Origin: Prevotella sp.
GTDB taxonomy: Bacteria > Bacteroidota > Bacteroidia > Bacteroidales > Bacteroidaceae
Assembly (NCBI GenBank): GCA_017538105.1
Contig: JAFYJN010000026.1
Span: forward strand, 1 to 64,000
Length of the DNA stretch: 64,000 bases
Direction: 5' to 3'
The notes under the pieces are model-generated. The model was not told where the DNA came from. It worked only from the letters and a program-made list of their open reading frames with translations, and made no database searches. The position numbers and the translations under genes were made by a program. Numbering within the stretch: the first letter of the stretch is position 1; each line of letters starts with the position of its first letter. This document shows, one piece after another, positions 34,826 to 42,844 of this stretch.

Positions 34826-34917
34826 ACCCACCCCGGCCCTCCCCAAGGGAGGGAGCGTTAAGGGGTGAGGGGTGAGGGGTGAGAGATATGCCAAGAGCAG
34901 GGGCAAGGGGCAAGAGA
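34826..34917 (+). repeat. C-rich hairpin plus GGGGTGAG tract
   Basis: CCCACCCCGGCCCTCCCCAAGGGAGGG (34828-34855), followed by GCGTTAAGGGGTGAGGGGTGAG units and GGGGCAAGGGGCAAGAGAA. The same two-part composite occurs at 15361-15475 and 46362-46440. Confidence 0.75.
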
Positions 34918-34930
34918 ATGGCCTGGAGTA

Positions 34931-35050
34931 GAATTAGGCGCTTCTGGGATTTTCTAGGGCTCCCTAGGTGCTCCTAAGTTTTCCTAGGGCTTCCTAAGTG
35001 CTTCTAGGTATTCCTAAGCTTTCCTATGTGTTTCTAGGCACTCTTAAAAG
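34931..35050 (+). repeat. Array of about twelve 10-bp units built on CTAGG/CTAAG
   Basis: Consecutive decamers in exact 10-bp register, among them TTTCTAGGGC, TCCCTAGGTG, CTCCTAAGTT, TTCCTAGGGC, TTCCTAAGTG, CTTCTAGGTA, TTCCTAAGCT, TTCCTATGTG and TTTCTAGGCA. The outermost units are degenerate. The array ends 4 bp before a parS-like site and 32 bp before the uvrC start. A second, shorter array lies at 37841-37900. Confidence 0.85.
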
Positions 35051-35054
35051 AAAA

Positions 35055-35070
35055 AGTTTCACGTGAAACA
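35055..35070. promoter_or_regulatory. parS: parS-like ParB binding site (perfect 14-bp core)
   Basis: AGTTTCACGTGAAACA. The inner palindrome GTTTCACGTGAAAC is perfect, and only the first base differs from the 16-bp consensus. It lies between the decamer array and uvrC. Confidence 0.85.
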
Positions 35071-35082
35071 ACCGTCTTGTTC

Positions 35083-36915
35083 ATGACCAAGGAAGAAAAC
35101 GAGAAAAGGCTCCAAAAGCTGAAAGACATCGTGCTGAACATGCCCGAGAAGCCGGGCAGCTATCAGTTCTACGATGCCGATGGAACCATCATCTACGTGG
35201 GGAAAGCCAAGAGTCTCAAGCGCAGGGTTTCCTCCTATTTCCACAAAGAGGTGGACAGGTTCAAGACGAAGGTGCTCGTTTCCAAGATACACGACATCAC
35301 CTACACGGTGGTGAAGACGGAAGAAGACGCGTTGTTGCTGGAAAACAGTCTCATCAAGAAATACAACCCACGCTACAATGTCCTTCTTAAGGACGGAAAG
35401 ACCTACCCCAGCATCTGCGTGACGAAAGAAGAGTTCCCCAGGGTTTTCAAGACGAGAGTCATCAACAAAAAAGGGGGCCAATATTTCGGTCCGTACAGCA
35501 ACGTGGCGAGCATGTACGCGGTGCTCGAACTCATCCATAAAGTGTACAAGCCACGTACCTGTCGACTGCCGCTCACCGAAGAAGGCATCCGCAGGGGGGC
35601 GTTCAGGACCTGTCTGGAATACCACCTCCACAACTGCTACGGACCATGTGTGGGCAAGCAGACGAAGGAGTCCTATCTAGACAGCATAGAACAAGCGAAA
35701 GAAATCCTCAAAGGCAACACACGCGAGATTTCCGACCTTCTCTACGAACGCATGCAGGAGAAGGCTGAAAGACTGGAATTTGAAGAGGCGGAAATCCTCA
35801 AACAGCAATACCTGTTGGTGCGCAACTATTGCGCGAAGAGCGAGGTGGTGAGCCACACCGTCAACAACATCGACGTTTTCTCCATCGTCAACGACGACGT
35901 GGACAAGATGGCGTTCATCAACTACATGCATGTGGCCAACGGCAGCATCAACCAAGCGTTCACTTTCGAATACAAACGCAAGATCAACGAGACCGACGAG
36001 GAATTGCTCACCATGGCCATTCCCCAGATACGCGAACGATTCGGCTCAGAGGCAAAAGAAATCGTGGTGCCATTTGAGCTGGAATGGAACATGGGCGACA
36101 TCACCTTCACCATCCCTCAACGAGGCGAGAAACGACACCTGCTGGAGTTGTCGACGATGAACGGCAAACAGTACAAAGTGGACCGCCTGAAACGCTCGGA
36201 AAAACTGAATCCGGAGCAGAAAACCACCCGTCTGATGAAAGAGTTGCAACAGGTGTTGGGCATGAAAAAGATGCCTTACCAGATTGAATGTTTTGACAAC
36301 AGCAATATCAGCGGCGCGGACGCCGTAGCAGGATGTGTGGTGTTCAAGGGGATGAAACCGAGCAAAAAAGACTACCGTAAATATATCATCAAGACGGTGG
36401 TGGGACCTGACGACTACGCATCGATGCAGGAAGTGGTGCGGCGACGCTACTCACGGATGATGGAAGAGGGCACTCCCCTACCCGACCTCCTCATCACCGA
36501 CGGAGGAAAAGGACAGATGGAGGTGGTACGGCAGGTGGTGGAAGACGAGTTACACCTTGACATCGCCATCGCCGGCCTGGCCAAGGACGACAAACACCGC
36601 ACCAATGAACTGTTGTACGGCTTCCCACCCGTAGTCGTGGGGATGAAGACCAACTCCGAACTCTTCCATGCCCTCACACGTATCCAAGACGAGGTGCACC
36701 GCTATGCCATCACCTTCCACCGCGACAAGAGGAGCAAACATGCCGTACAGTCGGAACTGGACAATATCAAAGGCATCGGACCGAAGACAAAAGAGGCACT
36801 GCTCACACATTTCAAGACCGTGAAAAGGATTCGCGAGGCGGATATTGAAGAGGTGAAGGCTGTCATAGGAGCCAAAAAGGGGGAGTTGCTTTGGCAACAA
36901 CTGCACGGAGAATAG
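35083..36915 (+). CDS. uvrC: Excinuclease ABC subunit C
   Basis: 610 residues from the ATG at 35083; a TTG two codons earlier is not needed. The N-terminal GIY-YIG nuclease (PGSYQFYDADGTIIYVGKAK, then LKRRVSSYF) makes the 3' incision. The central UVR segment (RAERLEFEEAEILKQQY region) contacts UvrB. The RNase H-like nuclease starts at PYQIECFDNSNISGADAVAG, and a C-terminal helix-hairpin-helix (IKGIGPKTKEALLTHFKTVK) follows. Full length. It acts in nucleotide excision repair of bulky DNA lesions. The leader contains a parS-like site and the decamer array. Confidence 0.96.
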   Translation: MTKEENEKRLQKLKDIVLNMPEKPGSYQFYDADGTIIYVGKAKSLKRRVSSYFHKEVDRFKTKVLVSKIHDITYTVVKTEEDALLLENSLIKKYNPRYNVLLKDGKTYPSICVTKEEFPRVFKTRVINKKGGQYFGPYSNVASMYAVLELIHKVYKPRTCRLPLTEEGIRRGAFRTCLEYHLHNCYGPCVGKQTKESYLDSIEQAKEILKGNTREISDLLYERMQEKAERLEFEEAEILKQQYLLVRNYCAKSEVVSHTVNNIDVFSIVNDDVDKMAFINYMHVANGSINQAFTFEYKRKINETDEELLTMAIPQIRERFGSEAKEIVVPFELEWNMGDITFTIPQRGEKRHLLELSTMNGKQYKVDRLKRSEKLNPEQKTTRLMKELQQVLGMKKMPYQIECFDNSNISGADAVAGCVVFKGMKPSKKDYRKYIIKTVVGPDDYASMQEVVRRRYSRMMEEGTPLPDLLITDGGKGQMEVVRQVVEDELHLDIAIAGLAKDDKHRTNELLYGFPPVVVGMKTNSELFHALTRIQDEVHRYAITFHRDKRSKHAVQSELDNIKGIGPKTKEALLTHFKTVKRIREADIEEVKAVIGAKKGELLWQQLHGE

Positions 36916-36982
36916 ATGTCCGAATAGGACCACGATTGAAAGAAAAAAACCGGAAAAACATCATATACTCGAAAACTTTTTG

Positions 36983-36990
36983 TATTTTTG
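36983..36990 (+). promoter_or_regulatory. -7 box immediately before dtd
   Basis: TATTTTTG, ending 4 bases before the ATG at 36995, so the transcript would be essentially leaderless. No clear -33 element. Confidence 0.55.
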
Positions 36991-36994
36991 TGGC

Positions 36995-37447
36995 ATGAGA
37001 GTAGTCATACAACGAGTGAGAAACGCCAAGGTACACATCACTGACGTCCCCACGGCAGAGATAGGCCAAGGGCTGCTGGTGTTGCTTGGCGTAGGGACCG
37101 ACGATGGCAAGGAAGATGTGGACTGGTTGGTAAAGAAAATAGCCGCCTTACGCATTTTTGACGATGACGAAGGGGTGATGAACCGCTCTGTGATGGACAT
37201 AGAAGGCGATATCATGGTGGTGAGTCAGTTCACGCTCATGGCATCGACGAAAAAAGGCAACCGGCCATCATGGATCCATGCCGCTCCGCATAGTCTGGCC
37301 ATTCCGATGTATGAGCTGTTCTGCCAGGAGATGGGCAAAGCCCTCGGCAAACCTGTGGCAACGGGACAGTTTGGCGCCAATATGCAGGTGGAACTGACCA
37401 ATGACGGTCCCGTAACCATCATCATAGACTCGAAAAACAAGACATAA
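36995..37447 (+). CDS. dtd: D-aminoacyl-tRNA deacylase
   Basis: 150 residues from the ATG at 36995. DTD motifs are present: MRVVIQRVRNAKVHI at the start, LVSQFTL-type sequence (MVVSQFTLMAST) in the middle, and the catalytic GANMQVELTNDGPVTI at the end (the family's NxGPVT motif). It hydrolyses D-amino acids mischarged on tRNA. Its stop overlaps the MazG-like gene start by one base (TAATG), so the two form an operon. Confidence 0.95.
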   Translation: MRVVIQRVRNAKVHITDVPTAEIGQGLLVLLGVGTDDGKEDVDWLVKKIAALRIFDDDEGVMNRSVMDIEGDIMVVSQFTLMASTKKGNRPSWIHAAPHSLAIPMYELFCQEMGKALGKPVATGQFGANMQVELTNDGPVTIIIDSKNKT

Positions 37448-37782
37448 TGAAACAGATAAGCATCCTGAAAGCACAACAGATGGTGGACGAATGGATCAAA
37501 ACCTATGGTGTGCGTTATTTCTCCGAACTCACCAACATGGCCTGTCTCACGGAAGAGGTGGGCGAATTGGCGCGTGTGATGGCCCGCAAATATGGTGACC
37601 AAAGCTTCAAGGCCAATGAGAAAGAAGACCTTGGCGAAGAGATGGCCGACATCCTGTGGGTGCTCCTATGCCTGGCGAACCAGACGGGCATCAACCTCAC
37701 CGAAGAGTTTCTCAAGACACTGGAGAAAAAAACCAATCGTGACAGTCTGCGCCATATCGCCAACCCAAAACTGATGGCGTAG
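37447..37782 (+). CDS. MazG-like nucleotide pyrophosphohydrolase
   Basis: A 111-residue protein. The all-alpha NTP-pyrophosphatase motif is visible: LTEEVGELARVMARKYGDQS gives the ExxE half, and EDLGEEMADILWVLLCLANQ gives the ExxD metal-binding half. Such enzymes remove non-canonical or excess NTPs, releasing pyrophosphate; the substrate is unknown here. It overlaps dtd by one base. Confidence 0.88.
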   Translation: MKQISILKAQQMVDEWIKTYGVRYFSELTNMACLTEEVGELARVMARKYGDQSFKANEKEDLGEEMADILWVLLCLANQTGINLTEEFLKTLEKKTNRDSLRHIANPKLMA

Positions 37783-37783
37783 G

Positions 37784-37823
37784 GGGAACCTCCCCCTTTC
37801 CCCCTCCCAAGGAGGGGGGAACC
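37784..37823 (+). repeat. C-rich intergenic hairpin repeat after the MazG-like gene
   Basis: CCTCCCCCTTTCCCCCTCCC-AAGGAGGGGGGAACC, nearly the same variant as at 11441-11473. Confidence 0.75.
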
Positions 37824-37840
37824 AAAGGCAAAATAATGGC

Positions 37841-37900
37841 TGGTTTTTACTAGGTTTTACTAGGGATTTCTAGGCATTTCTAGGTTATCTTAGGTTCACC
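37841..37900 (+). repeat. Second decamer array (TAGG every 10 bp)
   Basis: TAGG occurs at 37851, 37861, 37871, 37881 and 37891, an exact 10-bp period (for example TAGGGATTTC, TAGGCATTTC), in the leader of deoC. The core TTTCTAGGCA is shared with the array at 34931-35050. Confidence 0.85.
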
Positions 37901-37946
37901 GAAAAATAACATAACAAAAAACTCATAAACTAAAAACCCAATAATC

Positions 37947-38828
37947 ATGAACAAATACGAAGAAGCGCTTAGCAAGTATGTCACCGACATCGATGATGCC
38001 AAGGTGAAAGAAGAAGTGAAAAGAATCATTGCCGAGAAAGTACCCGAAAACGATAATCTCGCGATAAAACGATTCCTCATGGGCAGTATTGAACTGACCA
38101 CACTGAAGACCACCGACTCCGAAGAAAGTGTCATGGCATTCACAGAGAAAGTGAACGCTTTCGACGAGCAGTACCCCACCCTACCCCATGTGGCCACCAT
38201 CTGCGTATATCCCTGTTTCGCCAGTATCGTCAGTCAGACACTGGAGGTGGAAGGAGTGGAAGTGGCCTGCGTTTCTGGCTCTTTCCCCTCGTCACAGGCA
38301 CTCATTGAGGTGAAGGTGGCGGAAACAGCGCTGGCCATCAAGGACGGTGCCACGGAGATAGACATCGTGATGCCCGTAGGAAAATTCCTCAGCGGTGACT
38401 ATGAGGGTGTCTGTGATGACATCAACGAGATGAAAGCGGCGTGCGGTGAGCACGATATGAAGGTGATTCTTGAGACGGGATGCCTGAAAACGGCTTCCAA
38501 CATTAAGAAAGCGTCCATACTGGCGATGTACGCGGGTGCTGACTTCATCAAGACCTCCACGGGCAAGCTTGAACCGGCTGCCACTCCCGAAGCGGCATAC
38601 GTAATGTGCCAGGCCATCAAGGAATACTACGAAGAAACGGGCATACAGATAGGTTTTAAGCCCGCTGGCGGCCTTAACTCGGTGATGGACGCACTGATAT
38701 ACTACACTATCGTTAAAGAGGTCCTGGGAGAAAAATGGCTTACCAACAAATGGTTCCGCTTGGGAACAAGCCGATTGGCCAATCTCCTGCTAAGCGAAGT
38801 AGTTGGTGAAGAAACGAAATTCTTCTAA
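37947..38828 (+). CDS. deoC: Deoxyribose-phosphate aldolase
   Basis: A 293-residue class I aldolase. The Schiff-base lysine lies in ADFIKTSTGKLEP, the proton-relay segment is GFKPAGGLNSV, and TEIDIVMPVGKFLSGDYEGV is also typical. It cleaves 2-deoxyribose-5-phosphate to glyceraldehyde-3-phosphate and acetaldehyde in deoxynucleoside breakdown. The protein is longer at the N-terminus than the roughly 220-residue short form, as in the long-form DeoC family. A hairpin terminator follows. Confidence 0.95.
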   Translation: MNKYEEALSKYVTDIDDAKVKEEVKRIIAEKVPENDNLAIKRFLMGSIELTTLKTTDSEESVMAFTEKVNAFDEQYPTLPHVATICVYPCFASIVSQTLEVEGVEVACVSGSFPSSQALIEVKVAETALAIKDGATEIDIVMPVGKFLSGDYEGVCDDINEMKAACGEHDMKVILETGCLKTASNIKKASILAMYAGADFIKTSTGKLEPAATPEAAYVMCQAIKEYYEETGIQIGFKPAGGLNSVMDALIYYTIVKEVLGEKWLTNKWFRLGTSRLANLLLSEVVGEETKFF

Positions 38829-38849
38829 ACACTGATGGTGTAAAGTATG

Positions 38850-38891
38850 GGGTTTGGTGTTCTATATGATGCTATAGAATACCAAACCCCA
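38850..38891. terminator. Bidirectional terminator hairpin
   Basis: GGGGTTTGGTGTTCTATA, loop TGATGC, TATAGAATACCAAACCCC: an 18-bp stem with one G-T mismatch, between the convergent deoC and polyprenyl synthase genes. Confidence 0.8.
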
Positions 38892-38943
38892 AATTATATT
38901 GCAAGATGAAGGCTAAACGCCAAACAACCTTCAATGAAACACA

Positions 38944-39921
38944 TTAAAATTTTCTCTCGGAAATAAAATCCAGATAGGCATGCAAGGAAGTGGAGATTGC
39001 TTTTTCTTTTACAAATTGTTCAATAAAAGCCTCTCCTTCTTCATGCCATTCGTTCATTTTTTGAATGGCGTAGTCAATGCCTCCATTCTCCTTGGAAAAA
39101 GCCACCAGACGGAGGATTTCCTCCTCGGTTGCGCTACGATGTTTCACGTGTTTCGCTATTTCCAACATCTCCTTGTCCGTTGTAGCGTTCAGGGCGTACA
39201 AAGCGGGCAGGGTGAGTTTGCCTTCCGTCATGTCGTTTCCGGTAGGTTTGCCGATCTCCTTGGAATCATAATAATCAAAGATGTCATCGCGCACCTGGAA
39301 AATCATACCCACAATGGTACCGAAGCGGGTGGCGGCAAGCACCGTTTCTTCATCGGCACCAGCACTGATGGCACCAATTTTCGCGCACGTGGAGAAGAGA
39401 GAAGCGGTCTTTTGTTCGATAATATCATAATAGATGTTCTCGTCCAAGCCATCGTGCGAGAAATTGTTCAACTGCAACAGTTCTCCACTCGACAATGTCT
39501 GTCCCAATTCAGCCAGACTTTGGATGATCAGCTGCTGTTCTGTGAACGACACATGTAGAAGGGCTGTGGAAAGGATATAGTCGCCAACAAGTACGGACAC
39601 TTTGTTGTTGAAACTGGCATTCAGGGATGGCTGCCCACGGCGTTCACTGCTCTCATCCACCACATCATCGTGTATCAAACTGGCGGTATGCAACAGTTCA
39701 AGACCCAAGGCGGCATGCTGTGTCACCATACTCACTTCACCGAAATTTTTAGCCATCAGGAAAGTAAGGATGGGGCGCATACGCTTTCCACCACGCTGCT
39801 TGATATGGTCGAGAGCCTGTGACAGCAGACCGTCACCATGCGACAGCGACGAGGAAAAGAGTTGTTCGAACCGTTTCAGGTCATCACGAATAGGAGTGCC
39901 AATAAGAGATAGATAATCCAT
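38944..39921 (-). CDS. Trans-isoprenyl (polyprenyl) diphosphate synthase
   Basis: 325 residues from the ATG at 39921. The first aspartate-rich motif is in LLHTASLIHDDVVDESSERR, the second in GMIFQVRDDIFDYYD, and the RGGKRMRPILTFL substrate-binding region precedes them. It condenses isopentenyl diphosphate onto an allylic primer. The length and the RGQPSLN sequence fit an octaprenyl-type synthase for quinone side chains, but product length cannot be fixed by eye. Divergent from polA with overlapping promoters. Confidence 0.9.
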   Translation of the reverse strand: MDYLSLIGTPIRDDLKRFEQLFSSSLSHGDGLLSQALDHIKQRGGKRMRPILTFLMAKNFGEVSMVTQHAALGLELLHTASLIHDDVVDESSERRGQPSLNASFNNKVSVLVGDYILSTALLHVSFTEQQLIIQSLAELGQTLSSGELLQLNNFSHDGLDENIYYDIIEQKTASLFSTCAKIGAISAGADEETVLAATRFGTIVGMIFQVRDDIFDYYDSKEIGKPTGNDMTEGKLTLPALYALNATTDKEMLEIAKHVKHRSATEEEILRLVAFSKENGGIDYAIQKMNEWHEEGEAFIEQFVKEKAISTSLHAYLDFISERKF

Positions 39922-39939
39922 AGCCCTAGAAATTTGTGA

Positions 39940-39972
39940 CAAAATTAGTCATTTTAAATTGATTAATCACAA
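39940..39972 (-). promoter_or_regulatory. Promoter of the polyprenyl synthase gene
   Basis: Minus-strand TTG (39970-39972), a 22-base spacer, TAATTTTG (39940-39947). It overlaps the divergent polA promoter. Confidence 0.55.
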
Positions 39973-39989
39973 AAAAATGTGTAATTTTA
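39959..39989 (+). promoter_or_regulatory. Promoter of polA
   Basis: TTG (39959-39961), a 20-base spacer, TAATTTTA (39982-39989), one mismatch from TAnnTTTG. It lies 19 bp before the polA ATG. Confidence 0.6.
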
Positions 39990-40008
39990 CGCGGAAAATA
40001 TCAATCAC

Positions 40009-42774
40009 ATGGACAAACTGTTTCTCATCGATGCCTATGCCCTCATCTACAGGGCCTATTTCGCTTTCATCAAAAACCCGCGAATCAACTCCAAAGGCTT
40101 CAACACGTCGCCCATCATGGGTTTCTGCAACACCTTGCATGAAGTGTTGGAGAAGGAAAATCCCACGTTTATAGCGGTGGCTTTCGACCCCCACGGACCC
40201 ACTTTTCGCCATGAAATCTACGAACCATATAAGGCACAGAGAGAAAAAACGCCCGAAGACATCATAGCTGCCGTACCGATTATCATGGATATCCTCAAAG
40301 CCATGAACATTGAAATATTCATCATGCCTGGTTTTGAGGCGGACGATGTGATAGGCACATTGGCAAAACAAGCGGCACAGATGAACGTCGACACTTTCAT
40401 GCTCACGCCCGACAAGGATTATGGACAATTGGTTGGCGACCATATTTATATGTACAAGCCACGTTTTGGCAGCGGTTACGATGTGATGGGAGTGAAAGAA
40501 GTGACGGAAAAATACGGCATCGACAGTCCCGAACAGGTCATCGACCTATTGGCGTTGATGGGCGACTCCGCCGACAATTTCCCTGGCTGTCCAGGGGTGG
40601 GGGAGAAAACAGCCGTGAAACTCATCAACCAATTCGGGTCAATTGAACAACTCATCAGTCGAACCGATGAACTCAAGGGGGCGTTAAAGCAAAAAGTGGA
40701 AGAACATATCGATGACATCAAAATATCAAAATTCCTCGCCACCATCAAAACCGACGTTCCCGTCGTCCTCGATTTGGAAAAAATAAAAGTCAAGGAACCC
40801 GACAACCAAAAATTAAAAGCCATCTTCACCGAACTCGAATTCAAGACCCTTGCCGACAAATTTCTCAAAAGAAGTGAAAAAACAGCGAAAAAAGGTCCCG
40901 TTGAACTCGATTTGTTTGCGGAATTTACGGGTGAGGGTGCGAGAAGTTCAGAAAATTCCAGTTTTGAGACGGTAAAAACGGTGGCTCACAAATATCATCT
41001 TGTTGAGAATCAAGAAGATATCAAGAAACTTTGTGATTTTTTATTGACAAATGGTTTTTTAAGTCTAGACACGGAAACCACATCCACCAATGCCATCGAC
41101 GCGGAATTGGTAGGATTGAGCTTCTCAGTGAAGGAACATGAGGCATATTACGTGCCCATCCCCGAAAATTTCGACGAAGCGAAAAAAATTGTCCAAATTT
41201 TCAAACCCCTTTACGAAAATCCGAAAATCGTGAAGGTGGGACAAAATATCAAATACGACTACATGGTGCTCCGACGTTACGGCGTCGAGTTACAAGGTCA
41301 GTTGTTCGACACCATGGTGGCCCATTACCTCATCCAACCCGAGTTACGCCACAATATGGATTACATGGCGGAGACGTTCCTCCATTACCAGACCATCCAT
41401 ATCGACGAACTCATCGGACCGAAAGGGAAAACCCAGAAGTCGATGCGCGAACTGACACCGGCAGAGATTTATGAATATGCCTCCGAGGACGCCGACATCA
41501 CGCTGCAACTGAAAAACGTGTTGGAGCCCAAACTGAGAGAGGGTGGGGTAGAGCAACTCTTCCATGATGTGGAGATGCCCCTCGTCAAGGTCCTTGCCGA
41601 GATGGAGCTGACAGGAGTGCGCATCGACACGCTGTCGCTCGAAGAGACATCACGGCAGCTCACCGCCCGCATGAACGAATTGGAGACACGTATCTACGAG
41701 TTGGCGGGTGAACAGTTCAACATCGCGTCGCCCAAACAGGTGGGAGACATCCTCTTCGCCAAGATGCAGATTGTGGAGAAACCGAAGAAGACGAAGACGG
41801 GACAGTTCGTCACCAGTGAGGACGTGCTCCAGGCCCTCAAGGGCAAACATGAGATCGTTGCCGACATCCTCGCCCACCGGGGACTGAAAAAACTCCTCGG
41901 CACCTATGTCGATGCGCTGCCCAAACTCATCAACCCACGCACAGGACATATCCACACGTCGTTCAACCAGACGGTGACGGCCACGGGACGCCTCTCCTCC
42001 AGCGACCCCAACCTGCAGAATATCCCTGTGCGCGGCGAAGATGGCAAGGAGATACGCAAGGCGTTCGTCCCAGAGGAAGGCTGTCTCTTCTTCTCCGCCG
42101 ACTACAGTCAGATTGAGCTGCGCGTGATGGCGCACCTGAGTCAGGACGAACGGATGATTGAGGCGTTCCGTGAAGGGTACGACATCCATGCGGCCACGGC
42201 GGCACGTATCTACCACGAGACGATGGAGTCGGTGACACGTGACCAGCGCACCAAGGCCAAACGCGCCAATTTCGGCATCATCTATGGCATCACCGTCTTC
42301 GGACTGGCCGAGCGGCTGGGCATAGAACGGGCAGAGGCACGACAGCTCATGGACGGCTATTTCGAGATGTTCCCGCAGGTGCGCGAATATATGGAACAAG
42401 CCAAGGAGCAGGCACGTGAGAAAGGATATGTGGAGACCTTCTTCCACCGCCGCCGGTTCCTGCCCGACATTCACTCCGCCAATGCCACCGTCAGGGGCTT
42501 TGCCGAGCGAAATGCCATCAACGCCCCCATCCAGGGCAGTGCCGCCGACATCATCAAGGTGGCCATGGTACATATCTTCAACCGCTTCCGCGCCGAAGGT
42601 ATCCGTTCGAAGATGATCCTGCAGGTACACGACGAATTGAACTTCTCCGTGCTGCCCGAAGAGAAGGATAGGGTAGAGCAGATTGTCATCGAGGAGATGC
42701 AGAACGCCTATCCCCTCTGCGTGCCCCTCATCGCCGACGCAGGGTGGGGGAACAACTGGCTCGAAGCCCACTAA
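40009..42774 (+). CDS. polA: DNA polymerase I
   Basis: A 921-residue protein with all three domains. The 5'-nuclease is at the N-terminus (FLIDAYALIYRAYFAF, then GFEADDVIGTLA and LMGDSADNFPGCPGVGEKTA). The proofreading 3'-5' exonuclease has FLSLDTETTSTNAIDAELVG with DxE, then YEYASEDADITL. The polymerase has motif A FFSADYSQIELRVMAH, motif B RDQRTKAKRANFGIIYG and motif C LQVHDELNFSV. Both metal-binding exonuclease motifs look intact. It fills gaps and removes RNA primers. Confidence 0.97.
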   Translation: MDKLFLIDAYALIYRAYFAFIKNPRINSKGFNTSPIMGFCNTLHEVLEKENPTFIAVAFDPHGPTFRHEIYEPYKAQREKTPEDIIAAVPIIMDILKAMNIEIFIMPGFEADDVIGTLAKQAAQMNVDTFMLTPDKDYGQLVGDHIYMYKPRFGSGYDVMGVKEVTEKYGIDSPEQVIDLLALMGDSADNFPGCPGVGEKTAVKLINQFGSIEQLISRTDELKGALKQKVEEHIDDIKISKFLATIKTDVPVVLDLEKIKVKEPDNQKLKAIFTELEFKTLADKFLKRSEKTAKKGPVELDLFAEFTGEGARSSENSSFETVKTVAHKYHLVENQEDIKKLCDFLLTNGFLSLDTETTSTNAIDAELVGLSFSVKEHEAYYVPIPENFDEAKKIVQIFKPLYENPKIVKVGQNIKYDYMVLRRYGVELQGQLFDTMVAHYLIQPELRHNMDYMAETFLHYQTIHIDELIGPKGKTQKSMRELTPAEIYEYASEDADITLQLKNVLEPKLREGGVEQLFHDVEMPLVKVLAEMELTGVRIDTLSLEETSRQLTARMNELETRIYELAGEQFNIASPKQVGDILFAKMQIVEKPKKTKTGQFVTSEDVLQALKGKHEIVADILAHRGLKKLLGTYVDALPKLINPRTGHIHTSFNQTVTATGRLSSSDPNLQNIPVRGEDGKEIRKAFVPEEGCLFFSADYSQIELRVMAHLSQDERMIEAFREGYDIHAATAARIYHETMESVTRDQRTKAKRANFGIIYGITVFGLAERLGIERAEARQLMDGYFEMFPQVREYMEQAKEQAREKGYVETFFHRRRFLPDIHSANATVRGFAERNAINAPIQGSAADIIKVAMVHIFNRFRAEGIRSKMILQVHDELNFSVLPEEKDRVEQIVIEEMQNAYPLCVPLIADAGWGNNWLEAH

Positions 42775-42844
42775 AAGGATTTTTGAAAAATCTTTACAAA
42801 TATACGAATTCAAAACTACTTCCATTTAGAAAAACAATCGCTCT

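Noticed and set aside
34931..35050. Decamer array considered as a CRISPR
   Set aside because: Units are 10 bp with no separate spacer segment and no cas genes; the period is contiguous.
39140..39150. Third parS-like match TGTTTCACGTG
   Set aside because: Only the left half and centre match (the right half is TTTCG); it lies inside the polyprenyl synthase gene.
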